A DNA stretch of 64,000 nucleotides from Nocardia miyunensis NBRC 108239 (GCF_001613065.1 NZ_BDBQ01000036.1:1-64000), one strand, 5' to 3'. Counted from the stretch's first letter, positions 49,694 through 61,349 are shown. The notes: a model not told the origin generated them from the letters alone. Made by a program: numbers and translations.

Positions 49694-51358
49694 ATGAGCG
49701 CCCCGGTGATCCGGTGGGAGAACGAGGCGGATCTGGTGGTGATCGGTGGCGGCGTCGCGGGTCTGACCGCGGCGCGCACCGCCTCACTGCGCGGACTGCG
49801 GGTGCTCACCCTGAGCAAGGGCGGGCCGGCGGACACCTCCACCCAGTACGCGCAGGGTGGCATCGCCGTCGTCGCGCCGCACGGGGATTCGGTGGAGTCC
49901 CACGTCGAGGACACGGTCGTGGCCGGTGTCGGACTGTGCGAACCCGAGGCGGTGCGGTCGATCGTCGAGGGCGGTCGCGGCGCGGTCGCGGCGCTGACCG
50001 ATCTGGGTGCGGTCTTCGATCTGGGCCGGGACGGCGAGGTTTCGCGCACCCGGGAGGGCGGGCACAGCACCCGGCGCATCATTCACGCCGGTGGTGATGC
50101 CACCGGTGCGGAGGTGCAGCGGGCGCTGAACGCGGCCGGCCTGCCGGTGCTGTTCGGCGCCGCCGCGGTGCGGATCGTCACCGGACCGCGCGGAGTTCAG
50201 GGCGTTGTCGCGGTGTCGGACAAGGGCTTCGGCGTCGTGCACGCACCCGCGGTACTGCTGGCCACCGGTGGTCTGGGGCAGTTGTACGCGTGCAGCACCA
50301 ACCCGCCCGGGGCCACCGCGGACGGGATCGCGCTGGCCCTGCGGGCCGGTGCGACCGTCGCGGACCTGGAATTCGTCCAGTTCCATCCGACCGTGCTGTT
50401 CACGCCGGGTGGTCTGGGGCGGCGGCCGCTGATCAGCGAGGCCGTGCGCGGCGAGGGCGCGAAAATCGTGGATTCCCAGGGTGATTCGGTGACCGACGGA
50501 GTGCATCCGCGCGGTGATCTGGCACCCCGCGATGTGGTCTCGCGGGCGATCGCGGCCCGGCTGCGCGCGCTGGGAACCGATCACGTCTTCCTCGACGCCC
50601 GCGCGATCGAGGGCTTCCCGCAACGGTTTCCGACCATCACGGCCTCGTGCCTGGCGGCCGGAATCGATCCGCGCGCGGATCTGATCCCGGTCGCGCCGGC
50701 CGCGCACTACCAGTGCGGTGGGATAGCCACCGACACCCACGGCCGCACAACAGTTCCCGGCCTGTACGCCGCGGGCGAGGTGGCGCGCACCGGTCTGCAC
50801 GGAGCGAATCGGCTGGCCTCCAACAGCCTGCTCGAGGGCCTGGTCGTGGGTGAGCGGGCCGGCGCCGCGGCGTCGGAGCGGCTCGGTGAACCCGGACGCG
50901 TCGGCGAGATCGGCGACTGGGAGTTCCCGCGCGCGGACCGGAAGTTGTTGCAGGAGTTGATGACCGAGAACGCCGGTGTGGTGCGCGACGGTGACGGCCT
51001 GCGCGGGGCGGTGCTGCGGCTGCTGCGCCTGCTGAACGATCGCAACGGCGGGACCCGCGCGGTGTCCGCGAATCCTCCCGAGGCTCCGGATGATCCGGAG
51101 CGGGCGCACGACGTCAGCGGGGTGATCGCCGATATCGAGGACGCGGCGTTGACGCTCACCGCCCGCGTGATGCTGCTGGCCGCGGGCGCTCGCACCGAGA
51201 GCCGCGGCTGCCACACCCGATCCGATCACCCCGAAACCCGCGACGACCTGCGCCGGAGTGTTCCGGTGCGGCTGGGCCCGGACGGGCGGCCGCAACTGGT
51301 CACCGCCGTGGCCGAGCAGGACACCGAGTGGGGTGCGCCGGTGCCGAGGGCGTCGTGA
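49694..51358 (+). CDS. nadB: L-aspartate oxidase
   Basis: NadB oxidises L-aspartate to iminoaspartate with FAD, giving the substrate of NadA. The 554-aa flavoprotein has the FAD loop VVIGGGVAGLTAAR, TQYAQGGIAV, EFVQFHPTVLF, the active-site region HYQCGGIATDTHGRTTVPGLYAAGE, and GANRLASNSLLEGLV. The C-terminal helical domain is complete. It starts 31 nt after nadA; ribosome site weak. Confidence 0.94.
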   Translation: MSAPVIRWENEADLVVIGGGVAGLTAARTASLRGLRVLTLSKGGPADTSTQYAQGGIAVVAPHGDSVESHVEDTVVAGVGLCEPEAVRSIVEGGRGAVAALTDLGAVFDLGRDGEVSRTREGGHSTRRIIHAGGDATGAEVQRALNAAGLPVLFGAAAVRIVTGPRGVQGVVAVSDKGFGVVHAPAVLLATGGLGQLYACSTNPPGATADGIALALRAGATVADLEFVQFHPTVLFTPGGLGRRPLISEAVRGEGAKIVDSQGDSVTDGVHPRGDLAPRDVVSRAIAARLRALGTDHVFLDARAIEGFPQRFPTITASCLAAGIDPRADLIPVAPAAHYQCGGIATDTHGRTTVPGLYAAGEVARTGLHGANRLASNSLLEGLVVGERAGAAASERLGEPGRVGEIGDWEFPRADRKLLQELMTENAGVVRDGDGLRGAVLRLLRLLNDRNGGTRAVSANPPEAPDDPERAHDVSGVIADIEDAALTLTARVMLLAAGARTESRGCHTRSDHPETRDDLRRSVPVRLGPDGRPQLVTAVAEQDTEWGAPVPRAS

Positions 51359-51404
51359 GACCGGGGCCGGATCGACCGAACGAGACGAATGCAGGAGTAC
51401 GCCG

Positions 51405-52265
51405 ATGAGCTTGGATCCCGGACTGGATCGCGAGGAGATCCGCACCCTGATCCGTACCGCGCTGGATGAGGATCTGCGGTACGGGCCCGATATCACCACG
51501 GCCGCAACGGTTCCCGAGCAGGCCGTGGTGAAGGCGGCGATGGCCTCGCGCCAGCCGGGCACCGTCGCCGGAATCGACGTCGGGCTGCTGGTGCTGGACG
51601 AGGTGATCGGCGCGCGGAACTACGAGGTCACCGAACGGGTGCCGGACGGCACCCGGGTCGCCTCCGGTGACACCGTGCTGAGCGTGCTCGCCCCGACCCG
51701 CGGCCTGCTCACCGCCGAGCGCACGATGCTCAATCTGGTGACCCACCTGTCCGGCATCGCCACCGCGACGGCCGCCTGGGTGGATGCGGTCGCGGGCACC
51801 GAATGCCGTATCCGCGACAGCCGCAAGACCCTGCCGGGCATGCGTTCTCTGCAGAAGTACGCGGTGCGTGCCGGTGGCGGGGTCAACCACCGGATGGGCC
51901 TGGGTGACGCCGCGCTGATCAAGGACAACCACGTGGTGGCCGCCGGATCGGTGGTCGCGGCCCTGCGCGCGGTTCGCGCGCTGGCCCCCGACATCACCTG
52001 CGAGGTCGAGGTGGACACCCTCGAACAACTCGACGCCGTACTCGAACACGACGTGGAACTGGTTCTGCTGGACAACTTCCCCCTGTGGGCCACCCAGGCC
52101 GCCGTGCAGCGCCGCAACACTCGCGCCCCGCGCACGAAACTCGAGTCTTCGGGCGGACTCTCGCTCGACATGGCCGCCGAATACGCCGCCACCGGCGTGG
52201 ACTACCTCGCCGTCGGCGCGCTCACCCACTCTGTCCGGGTCCTGGACCTCGGCCTGGATATGTAA
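51405..52265 (+). CDS. nadC: Nicotinate-nucleotide diphosphorylase (quinolinate phosphoribosyltransferase)
   Basis: NadC joins quinolinate and PRPP to nicotinate mononucleotide with loss of CO2. The 286-aa protein shows DEDLRYGPDITT, LNLVTHLSGIAT, CRIRDSRKTLPGMR, KYAVRAGGGVNHRMGL, KDNHV and VEVDTLEQL, the PRPP and quinolinate site residues. ATG 51405 follows GCAGGAG. It ends the nadABC operon, 46 nt after nadB. Confidence 0.95.
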   Translation: MSLDPGLDREEIRTLIRTALDEDLRYGPDITTAATVPEQAVVKAAMASRQPGTVAGIDVGLLVLDEVIGARNYEVTERVPDGTRVASGDTVLSVLAPTRGLLTAERTMLNLVTHLSGIATATAAWVDAVAGTECRIRDSRKTLPGMRSLQKYAVRAGGGVNHRMGLGDAALIKDNHVVAAGSVVAALRAVRALAPDITCEVEVDTLEQLDAVLEHDVELVLLDNFPLWATQAAVQRRNTRAPRTKLESSGGLSLDMAAEYAATGVDYLAVGALTHSVRVLDLGLDM

Positions 52266-52452
52266 CCGGGTCCCGTGCGAGGGATTCGAGCTTTCCACCG
52301 TTGCGGCGAACGCAGACGGTCGAACAACAGTGAGTGGTCGTGGACGCTGACGCCCTCGCTTCGGCAGCGTGAGCCGAGACTGGACGCGGAGATGACGTCC
52401 AGCCCGCGGTCGTTGCCGCCGCTACCCGGGCACAGGCGAGCGGCGGTGACGC
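52266..52452. other. Intergenic sequence after nadC
   Basis: No gene or clear terminator is seen. It adjoins the two gene remnants at 52453-52680, and may be part of the same decayed segment. Confidence 0.4.
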
Positions 52453-52540
52453 TCAATCGGTTGCCAATGCGGCGAGCAACGGGAGCGATATGGCCAGGGC
52501 GTTGTTGACGCCGTGCACGACGACGCCCGGCCAGACCGAA
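52453..52540 (-). pseudogene. C-terminal remnant of CPBP-type intramembrane protease
   Basis: On the minus strand the frame reads DGSVWPGVVVHGVNNALAIS and continues LPLLAALATD to a stop at 52453. The SxWPxVxxHxxNNALA pattern is the conserved C-terminal segment of CPBP (Abi/CAAX-like) membrane proteases. A stop codon lies just upstream in the same frame and no membrane domain precedes it, so only about 30 residues of a 200+ residue protein remain. Confidence 0.5.
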
Positions 52541-52549
52541 CCGTCCGTA

Positions 52550-52680
52550 GCGGCTCACGTCGTCCGCGTGCTCACCCTGGTCGACGGACTGAACCTCGAT
52601 ATGTTCTGTTCCCGGACCGCGTCGACGCGGCCGCGGCACGAACGGCGATGCGCTGGTTCGCCGACCACATCGTCAGCTGA
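52550..52680 (+). pseudogene. TetR regulator C-terminal remnant with frameshift
   Basis: The frame reads AAHVVRVLTLVDGLNLDMF, then after a shift near 52606-52609 it continues FPDRVDAAAARTAMRWFADH and ends IVS at the stop 52678-52680. The TALVDGL...RxxxAxxxFxxH pattern is the usual end of TetR proteins. The DNA-binding half is absent. It overlaps nothing else and lies beside a CPBP remnant, so this is a decayed segment. Confidence 0.5.
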
Positions 52681-52690
52681 AATCTCCGGA

Positions 52691-53863
52691 CTATCCGGTG
52701 AGTTCGCGTTCGAGAGGCGTCCGGAAACGGGGGATCGCGCGGACGTCGCCGTACCACGCCTCGATCCGGGCAGCCTCCGCGGCGATGCTCTCGGTGGCCT
52801 CGCGGCCGATGTCCTCCAGTGCGCGCCAGACGATCTCGCCGTCGGTGCGCTGGGCCCAGCCGCCCACGATGCGCCCGCCCCACCAAACCGTGGGCCCGAC
52901 ATTGCCGTTGCCGTCGAACAGTGCGGTGCGGTGCGGACCGAGGAACCATTCGCGGTCCTGCCAGCCCATCGGCGTCGGGTCGAGCGCGGGCAGCAGGGCC
53001 GGGCTGGGCTCGGGTTCGGGGACCGGGTCGAGATCCTCGGCGAGCAGTACGCCGGTGCCGCCGTCCAGATCGACCTCGGCGATATCGAGCTGCGCCAAGG
53101 TCTTTCGGACCTCGCCGAGGGTCCAGCCGGTCCACCATTTCAGATCCGCGACCGGCGCCGGGCCGAATGCGTGCAGCCAGCGTCGCACGAGTTCGGCACG
53201 GGCGGTCTCGGCCGGCAGCGCGGGAACCCCTGCGGGCAACCAGGATTCGATCGGCTCCCAGACGTACTGGGTGCTGGCCCAGCTGCCGTTGGGGCGTCCC
53301 CGCACGATCCGGCCTTCACATCCCAGGATGAGCAGGACCCAGCTGGTGATGGCGGTGGGCTTGGAGTACGGCTTGCCGGGCGCGGTGTCGACCTGCGTGC
53401 GCAGCCGCGGCACCGCCGCGCCGAGCTGTGCGCCGGTTGCGCTGCCTCGGGCCAGCAGTTCGCGGTGAGTTTGCTCTTCCACCTCCGCGAGCCAGCTGCC
53501 GATATCCCCGTCGACGACCTGTTCGAGATGGCGCGCGTAGGTGCGGCGCTGTTTGACCGCCTGCGCGTCGGCGCACGAAGCCTGGAGCGCGGGCACCAGG
53601 TCGAGCGGGGCGACGAACATGGTCCGGCGCATCGCCAGCATCCGCAGCAGGGTCCGGTCGGTGTAGAGGGCCTTCTCTATCCGGTCGGGTTCGAGCTCGC
53701 GACTGCGCGCGGCCACGGACAGGAAGACCGTCGCGGGATCGGTGGCGTGCAGTACTACCAGTGAACGGGTGATCGCCGCGGCGTCGTCCACCCTGGTCGC
53801 GGCGGCGAGCCGGTGCCGCACGGCCAGGCGTGCCCGCCGCTGCGCGGCATCGATCGAACGCAT
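52691..53863 (-). CDS. Winged-helix DNA-binding domain protein (HTH_42 family)
   Basis: The 390-aa protein belongs to the YcaQ/AlkX-like HTH_42 group common in actinomycetes: LVVLHATDPATVFLS and LLRMLAMRRTMFVAP in the N-terminal part, RRWLHAFGPAPVADLKWWTGW, and WFLGPHRTALFDGNGNVGPTVWWGGRIVGG near the C-terminus. Homologues such as YcaQ are DNA glycosylases that unhook crosslinks, while others are uncharacterised; which applies is not clear. It is transcribed alone, convergent with the nad operon. Confidence 0.83.
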   Translation of the reverse strand: MRSIDAAQRRARLAVRHRLAAATRVDDAAAITRSLVVLHATDPATVFLSVAARSRELEPDRIEKALYTDRTLLRMLAMRRTMFVAPLDLVPALQASCADAQAVKQRRTYARHLEQVVDGDIGSWLAEVEEQTHRELLARGSATGAQLGAAVPRLRTQVDTAPGKPYSKPTAITSWVLLILGCEGRIVRGRPNGSWASTQYVWEPIESWLPAGVPALPAETARAELVRRWLHAFGPAPVADLKWWTGWTLGEVRKTLAQLDIAEVDLDGGTGVLLAEDLDPVPEPEPSPALLPALDPTPMGWQDREWFLGPHRTALFDGNGNVGPTVWWGGRIVGGWAQRTDGEIVWRALEDIGREATESIAAEAARIEAWYGDVRAIPRFRTPLERELTG

Positions 53864-54184
53864 GGGCGAATACTAGCGGTGCGGATCTGTGAAATCCATG
53901 ACACGGGCGCTCGGCGCGAGCACCGCCGCGAGCCGGGATGATCGTGGTCGTATGCGGCACGACGATCAGCGCGAGGTGAGCTGAGCCGCCGATGATCTCG
54001 TTTCGGTCGCGCGGTGATCTCGTGCGCATCGCACAGTGGTTCCACATATTTCCGCCGGATCACGCTCCGGCGTCGGCGGCGTCCGCGCGGCCCGCTACAC
54101 TCGTGCGGGAACACGCGCGGGTGACTGCGCAAGGTAAGTCATGGATCGCGGAGAATTCGGAGTAGTGCCATCGAAACCGGCCAA

Positions 54185-55744
54185 GTGATCGCAGGGCATT
54201 ACCGCCTGGTCGAGCGGATTGGTAGCGGCGGCACAGGCGTCGTCTGGCGCGCCGTCGACGAGCGGCTCGAACGGTCGGTGGCGATCAAGCAGATCCTCAC
54301 CCAGCCCAGTCTGCCTCCGGGTGAGAAGGAGATCGTGCGTGCGCGTGCCTCGCGCGAGGCACGTAATGCGGCCCGGTTCCAGCACCCCAACGCCATCGTG
54401 GTCTTCGACATCACCGACCACGAGGGCGATCCCTGCCTGGTGATGGAGTATCTGCAGTCGCAGAGTCTGGCGATGGTGCTGTCCTCGCAGGGCACACTGC
54501 CTCTGGACCAGGTCGCGCGGATCGGCGAGCAGGTGGCTTCGGCGCTGGTGGCCGCGCATCGCGCCGGGATCGTGCACCGCGACGTCAAGCCCGGCAATGT
54601 GCTGCTCGGTGAGAACGGCACCGTCAAGATCACCGACTTCGGCATCTCCAAGGCCAAAGGCGATGTCGCGCTGACCGCGACCGGTCTGATCTCCGGCACC
54701 GCCGCCTACCTCGCCCCCGAGGTGGCCCGCGGCACCGACCCGACGCCCGCCGCCGACGTCTTCGCCTTGGGCGCAACGCTTTTCCACGCACTCGAGGGTG
54801 AGCCGCCCTACGGCAGCAACCCCAATCCGCTCGCCCTGCTGTACGCGGCGGCCAACGGCCAGCTCAGCCAGCCCCGCAATGCCGGACAGCTGACCGACCT
54901 GCTGCTGGATCTGCTCAGCTTCGAGCCCGAGGACCGGCCGAGCATGGTCGAGGTCCGCGACCAGCTGGCCGATTTCGCCGACATGGCCGATGACGCCGTG
55001 CCGACCCGCATGCTGGCCACGCATCGTCCCGCGCCGCGCCGCGCGGCCACCCGCACTCTGGATCGCCGTGCCGAACAGGCCGAGATCTCCACCGCGGAGA
55101 TGATGGCGCAGGAGGCCCCGTCGGAGCCGAGCCTGCCGCCCGTGCGCCCGGTCCGGCCCAACGGGCACCCCACCCGATCCCATCCCATCCAGGCGCCCCC
55201 GCCGGAGGAGCCGGGCAACCGCCGGACGCTGCTGTTCGTCGGCGGTTTCGTCGGGGGCCTGGTGATCGTCGGCGTCGCGCTGTACCTGTTGTTCGGCGGC
55301 TCGCCTCCGCAATCCTCGTCCGCGCAGGCGAATTCGACCTCGACGAGTGCTGCCGCGCAGACGACCGAGGCCTCGGCCTCGACTCTCGGGCAGACCAAGA
55401 GTGCGGGTAAGGCCGATGTGGGGTCCGCGGCGAGTATGGTCGCCGATTTCTACAACGACCTGGTCGGCGACAGCGGCAACCTCAGCGATGCGTGGAAGAT
55501 GTTGACCCCCGCCGCTCAGCAGGTCTACGGCAGCGAGTCGGCCTTCGAGAACTACTGGACCGAGAACCCGGTGACCAAATGGAGTTCGGTCAAGGGGGCC
55601 AACGGTTCTGGCACCAACGCGGACGGATCGGTCGACATGTCGGTCGGCAATGTGACCAATGCGGGCCATTCCCGGTCGGTGTCGTTGCGCGTGGTCGTCG
55701 GCAGTAGCGGCAAACTGCTCATCGACAGCAACACGAAGTCCTGA
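54185..55744 (+). CDS. Membrane serine/threonine protein kinase
   Basis: The about 519-aa kinase has glycine loop RIGSGGTGVVW, Lys35 in VAIKQ, catalytic HRDVKPGN (near 131-138), DFGIS and APEV, so all catalytic residues are present. Residues about 275-340 form a Pro/Arg-rich juxtamembrane linker, 345-368 a membrane helix, and the C-terminal about 150 residues an outside domain after a Ser/Thr-rich stalk, without PASTA repeats. The start is uncertain: GTG 54185 has no ribosome site at a usable distance, but GGAG at 54159-54162 is 7 nt before an in-frame ATC at 54170. Confidence 0.87.
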   Translation: MIAGHYRLVERIGSGGTGVVWRAVDERLERSVAIKQILTQPSLPPGEKEIVRARASREARNAARFQHPNAIVVFDITDHEGDPCLVMEYLQSQSLAMVLSSQGTLPLDQVARIGEQVASALVAAHRAGIVHRDVKPGNVLLGENGTVKITDFGISKAKGDVALTATGLISGTAAYLAPEVARGTDPTPAADVFALGATLFHALEGEPPYGSNPNPLALLYAAANGQLSQPRNAGQLTDLLLDLLSFEPEDRPSMVEVRDQLADFADMADDAVPTRMLATHRPAPRRAATRTLDRRAEQAEISTAEMMAQEAPSEPSLPPVRPVRPNGHPTRSHPIQAPPPEEPGNRRTLLFVGGFVGGLVIVGVALYLLFGGSPPQSSSAQANSTSTSAAAQTTEASASTLGQTKSAGKADVGSAASMVADFYNDLVGDSGNLSDAWKMLTPAAQQVYGSESAFENYWTENPVTKWSSVKGANGSGTNADGSVDMSVGNVTNAGHSRSVSLRVVVGSSGKLLIDSNTKS

Positions 55745-55833
55745 GCGGTATCGGGTCTGTCCCGAAGACGCCCGATGGCGCAATCGCGCACCCTCGGGTT
55801 TGCCGTACTCGTTGTCCCGGTTAGCCTTCCACT

Positions 55834-56436
55834 GTGGATATACGGCAGATGCTCAGAGAGGAGCGCGCCGAGCTGGTTGCGCTTCTGCATACCCTGAGCG
55901 ACCAGGAGTGGGAGTCACCGTCGCTGTGTGCGGGGTGGCGGGTGCGCGATGTGGTGGGGCATCTGCTGTACGACGCGATTCCGCTGCCGGAGTACGCGAT
56001 GGCGGGCGTGCGCTGCCGGTTCTCCCCGGATCGGGTGAACAACACGCTGGTCGACCGCACGAAAGCGCTGTCCACCGAGGAGTTGCTGGACAAACTCGAG
56101 CACACCGGTGAACACATCACCCGGCTGGTCCCCAAGGTCGGCCTGGCCGATATGTTCGTCCACCAGCAGGACATCCGCCGTCCCCTCGGGTACGAACGCG
56201 CCGTGCCCCCCGAACGCCTGCGGGCGGTGCTGGCCCATCCGGACCCGTTCGCGCACCCCGGCCGATACACCGCCGGCCTCCGATTCGTCGCGACCGATGT
56301 GGAGTGGTCCCGCGGCGTCGGCCCGGAGGTCAGCGGTCCCGCCGAGGCGCTGGCCCTGGCGATGGTCGGCCGAACCGTCGCCCTGGACGACCTGACCGGT
56401 GACGGAGTGCCGATCCTGCGCCTGCGTCACGGGTGA
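55834..56436 (+). CDS. Maleylpyruvate isomerase family mycothiol-dependent protein
   Basis: The 200-aa protein has the DinB/MDMPI fold: LREERAELVALLHTLSDQEW, SLCAGWRVRDVVGHLLYDA (first His metal ligand) and LADMFVHQQDIRRPLGYE (His ligand). Members use mycothiol, the actinomycete low-molecular-weight thiol, and include maleylpyruvate isomerases, but most substrates are unknown. TAGCCT ends exactly 6 nt before GTG 55834, indicating a leaderless transcript. Confidence 0.84.
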   Translation: MDIRQMLREERAELVALLHTLSDQEWESPSLCAGWRVRDVVGHLLYDAIPLPEYAMAGVRCRFSPDRVNNTLVDRTKALSTEELLDKLEHTGEHITRLVPKVGLADMFVHQQDIRRPLGYERAVPPERLRAVLAHPDPFAHPGRYTAGLRFVATDVEWSRGVGPEVSGPAEALALAMVGRTVALDDLTGDGVPILRLRHG

Positions 56437-56765
56437 ACCGCGCGGCCCATCGAGGTCTGCGCCCGACGACATCCTGGCCCGGTGAGTGTCGCGCGGCAGC
56501 TGTCCCGGCGACCGGTTCTCGGCCGCTGAGTGTTGCTGTTCGCCAACGGTCCAGTGGCGCACGGAGAGCAGCTGTTCTCCCCGAGTGCCGTGATGTCGTC
56601 TTCGGTTGCGGCGCAATATGTCCGCGTGGTGACCGTGGCCTCGTGTCCGCCGACAGATCTGCACTGTGATCGTCATCGGCCGTCTCGCCCGGGTATATCG
56701 GCGCTACCGGACAAGGCCGCGTATTTCATCGAGAGTAGTTGCAGCCGAACACAACTCATCCTGGC
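56437..56765. other. Intergenic region without recognisable gene
   Basis: About 330 bp between the convergent mycothiol-type gene and the PPOX gene. No frame with a ribosome site and no hairpin is convincing. It ends at the hexanucleotide repeat. Confidence 0.45.
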
Positions 56766-56813
56766 GATGGCGATGGCGATGGCGATGGCGATGGCGATGG
56801 CGATGGCGATGGC
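56766..56813. repeat. Hexanucleotide tandem repeat (GATGGC)8
   Basis: Eight perfect head-to-tail copies of GATGGC. It lies between two convergent genes, outside any supported reading frame; in one plus-strand frame it would read alternating Met-Ala. Perfect identity implies recent slippage and probable length variation between strains. Confidence 0.9.
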
Positions 56814-56823
56814 GGACAGCGAA

Positions 56824-56846
56824 GGCCGCCGCGTAGCGCGGCGGCC
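56824..56846 (-). terminator. Hairpin after the PPOX gene
   Basis: GGCCGCCGCG and CGCGGCGGCC (56824-56833, 56837-56846) form a perfect 10-bp stem with a 3-nt loop, 18 nt beyond the stop of the minus-strand PPOX gene. Confidence 0.75.
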
Positions 56847-56864
56847 TCCGGCATCGGTGAACGC

Positions 56865-57266
56865 TCAGTCCCGGGTGACGGCGTATCCCGACACATGTGT
56901 CGGCCGGATCGCCAGCTTGACGCGATCCTTCGCATCGGGCGGCACGATCGGCCCGCCGCCGTAGCGCTGGGACAGGCTGCTGTAGAGCGAGCCCGCCGGA
57001 TCGGGATCGATGTGGTCGACCACCCCGCGGATCTCGATGTAGCGGTACGGCTTGTCCGGATCGAAGATCGAGATGGATACCCGCGGCTCGGCGGCGAGAT
57101 TCCGGAACTTCTGCCGGGCGTTGGTGTGCGTGAACCAGATGAGTTCGCCGTCCCAGTCGAACCACATCGGATTGACCTGCGGCGCTCCGTCGGGCCGGGT
57201 GGTGCCCAGGCTCGCGAAGATCGGCCGCTCCAGCAGGTCACGGGCTTTGGCGGGGATTTCGACCAT
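56865..57266 (-). CDS. PPOX-class F420-dependent enzyme (split-barrel fold)
   Basis: The 133-aa product is a pyridoxamine-phosphate-oxidase-like split barrel: LERPIFASLGTTRPDGAPQVNPMWFDWDGE, FTHTNARQKFRNL and KPYRYIEIRGVVDHI. The pattern resembles the mycobacterial Rv1155/Rv2074-type F420 proteins, which reduce biliverdin or related compounds or only bind F420; FMN use is an alternative. Monocistronic, with a hairpin after the stop. Confidence 0.82.
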   Translation of the reverse strand: MVEIPAKARDLLERPIFASLGTTRPDGAPQVNPMWFDWDGELIWFTHTNARQKFRNLAAEPRVSISIFDPDKPYRYIEIRGVVDHIDPDPAGSLYSSLSQRYGGGPIVPPDAKDRVKLAIRPTHVSGYAVTRD

Positions 57267-57459
57267 CGTCGCTCATTTCTTCATCGGTGTTCGGTGTACG
57301 TCCGGATCGAACCGCAACGGACGCCCGACTATGCCCGAAGGGTGAGCGGCCGGTCGGGCGGCGGATAACCCGTGGCGCGGACCCGATAGTCTGGTATGTG
57401 GTCCGGGGCTATCCTGCCTCGGGTGTGATGACCAGCACAGACAAGGATTCCACACCGCT

Positions 57460-58797
57460 ATGACATCCCGCATCGAGCTCGCCCGCGTCGATCTGCGCGG
57501 TCGTACTCCCACCGCTGCCGAGCTGCGCACCGCGCTGCCGCGCGGGGGAGTCGACGTCGACTCGGTGTTGCATCATGTGCGGCCGGTCGTGGAGGCGATC
57601 CGCGATCGGGGTGTCGAGGCGGCACAGGAGTTCAGCCAGAAGTTCGACGGCGTGACGCCCGCCTCGATCCGGGTGCCCGGCCAGGAGCTGGACCGCGCGC
57701 TGGCCGAACTGGATCCGGCCGTGCGCACCGCGCTGGAGGTCGCCATCGAGCGGACCCGCAAGGTGCACGCCGATCAGCGCCGCACCGACACCACGACCGA
57801 GGTGGTGCCCGGAGGTACGGTCACCGAGCGCTGGGTTCCGGTGGAACGCGTCGGGCTGTACGTGCCCGGCGGCAATGCGGTCTACCCGTCCAGCGTCGTG
57901 ATGAACGTGGTGCCCGCTCAGGCCGCCGGGGTCGGCTCGCTCGTCGTGTCCTCCCCGCCGCAGGCCCAGTTCGGCGGGCTGCCGCATCCGACCATCCTGG
58001 CCGCGGCGAAACTGCTGGGCGTGCAGGAGGTCTGGGCCGTGGGCGGTGCCCAGGCGGTGGCTCTGCTGTCCTACGGCGGCACCGACACCACCGGATCCGC
58101 GCTGGAACCGGTCGACATGATCACCGGCCCCGGCAATATCTACGTCACCGCCGCCAAACGCCTGTGCCGCGGCCTGGTCGGCATCGACGCCGAGGCCGGT
58201 CCCACCGAGATCGCGATCCTGGCCGACGCCACCGCCGATCCGGTACACGTGGCCGCCGATCTGATCAGCCAGGCCGAACACGACGTGCTCGCCGCCAGCG
58301 TGCTGGTCACCGACAGCGCCGCGCTGGCCGATGCGGTGCAGGCCGCGGTGAACGCGCAGCTCGAGGTCGTCAAACACCACGACCGGGTGGCAGAGGCGTT
58401 GTCCGGCAAGCAGTCCGGCATCGTCCTGGTCGACGACATCGATCAGGGCCTGCGCGTGGTGGACGCCTACGCCGCCGAACACCTCGAGATCCAGACCGCC
58501 GACGCGTCCGCGGTGGCGGCCCGAGTACGCAGTGCCGGAGCGATTTTCGTCGGCGCGTGGTCGCCGGTGAGTCTGGGCGACTACTGCGCCGGATCCAATC
58601 ACGTCCTGCCGACGGCCGGCTGCGCCCGGCACTCCTCCGGGCTGAGCGTGCAGACCTTCCTGCGCGGCATCCACGTCGTGGAGTACTCCGAGGCCGCGCT
58701 GAAAGATGTCGCGGGACACGTTGTCGCGCTGTCGAAGGCAGAAGACCTGCCCGCGCACGGCCAAGCGGTTCAGGCGAGATTCGAGGCTCTGCGGTGA
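57460..58797 (+). CDS. hisD: Histidinol dehydrogenase
   Basis: HisD carries out the last two oxidations of histidine synthesis with NAD and zinc. The 445-aa enzyme shows [59 protein letters not shown] and [10 protein letters not shown], and [10 protein letters not shown], which supply the zinc ligands and catalytic His/Glu. First gene of the his operon; the frame has little upstream extension and starts at ATG 57460. Confidence 0.95.
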   Translation: MTSRIELARVDLRGRTPTAAELRTALPRGGVDVDSVLHHVRPVVEAIRDRGVEAAQEFSQKFDGVTPASIRVPGQELDRALAELDPAVRTALEVAIERTRKVHADQRRTDTTTEVVPGGTVTERWVPVERVGLYVPGGNAVYPSSVVMNVVPAQAAGVGSLVVSSPPQAQFGGLPHPTILAAAKLLGVQEVWAVGGAQAVALLSYGGTDTTGSALEPVDMITGPGNIYVTAAKRLCRGLVGIDAEAGPTEIAILADATADPVHVAADLISQAEHDVLAASVLVTDSAALADAVQAAVNAQLEVVKHHDRVAEALSGKQSGIVLVDDIDQGLRVVDAYAAEHLEIQTADASAVAARVRSAGAIFVGAWSPVSLGDYCAGSNHVLPTAGCARHSSGLSVQTFLRGIHVVEYSEAALKDVAGHVVALSKAEDLPAHGQAVQARFEALR

Positions 58798-58870
58798 GCG
58801 CGGCCGACCCGACCGTATCCGGCGTGTGCTGTGGCCGCACCCGGGGCACGGTCGCTCTGTTGTGCGATGA

Positions 58871-60716
<1,846 letters not shown>

Positions 60717-60720
<4 letters not shown>

Positions 60721-61349
60721 AGTCTGTAGCGCTGCTGGACTACGGTTCGGGCAACCTGCATTCGGCCAACCGCGCCCTGATCCGCGCGGGCGCCGAGGTG
60801 ACCGTCACGGCCGATCCCGAAATCGCCTTGGCCGCGGACGGTTTGGTGGTGCCCGGCGTGGGCGCTTTCGCCGCCTGCATGGCCGGACTGCGCGCGGTGC
60901 GCGGTGAACGCATCATCGGCAAACGGCTCGCGGGCGGTCGTCCGGTGCTGGGCATCTGCGTCGGGATGCAGATCCTGTTCGAGCGCGGCGTCGAGTTCGG
61001 CGTGCAGACCGAGGGTTGCGCGGAATGGCCCGGCACGGTGGAGCGCCTGTCCGCCCCGGTCCTGCCGCACATGGGCTGGAACACCGTGCGCCCGCCCGCG
61101 GACAGCGTGCTGTTCGCGGGAATGGACGAGCAGACCCGGTTCTACTTCGTGCACTCCTACGCCGCGCAGAAATGGGCCTGGAACGACGAGGACAGCTCGA
61201 TTCCCGCCGCCGGGCTCACCTGGGCCGAACACGGCGGACCGTTCCTGGCCGCGGTCGAGAACGGTCCGCTCAGCGCGACCCAGTTCCACCCGGAGAAATC
61301 CGGCGACGCCGGTGCGCGGCTGCTGCGCAACTGGGTGAACTCGCTGTAG
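60717..61349 (+). CDS. hisH: Imidazole glycerol phosphate synthase glutaminase subunit
   Basis: HisH supplies ammonia from glutamine to HisF. The 210-aa class I amidotransferase has [21 protein letters not shown], nucleophile Cys81 in [12 protein letters not shown], and the His/Glu pair in [14 protein letters not shown] 60717 overlaps the hisB stop (GTGA). The partner hisF is expected beyond the right edge, after impA. Confidence 0.95.
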
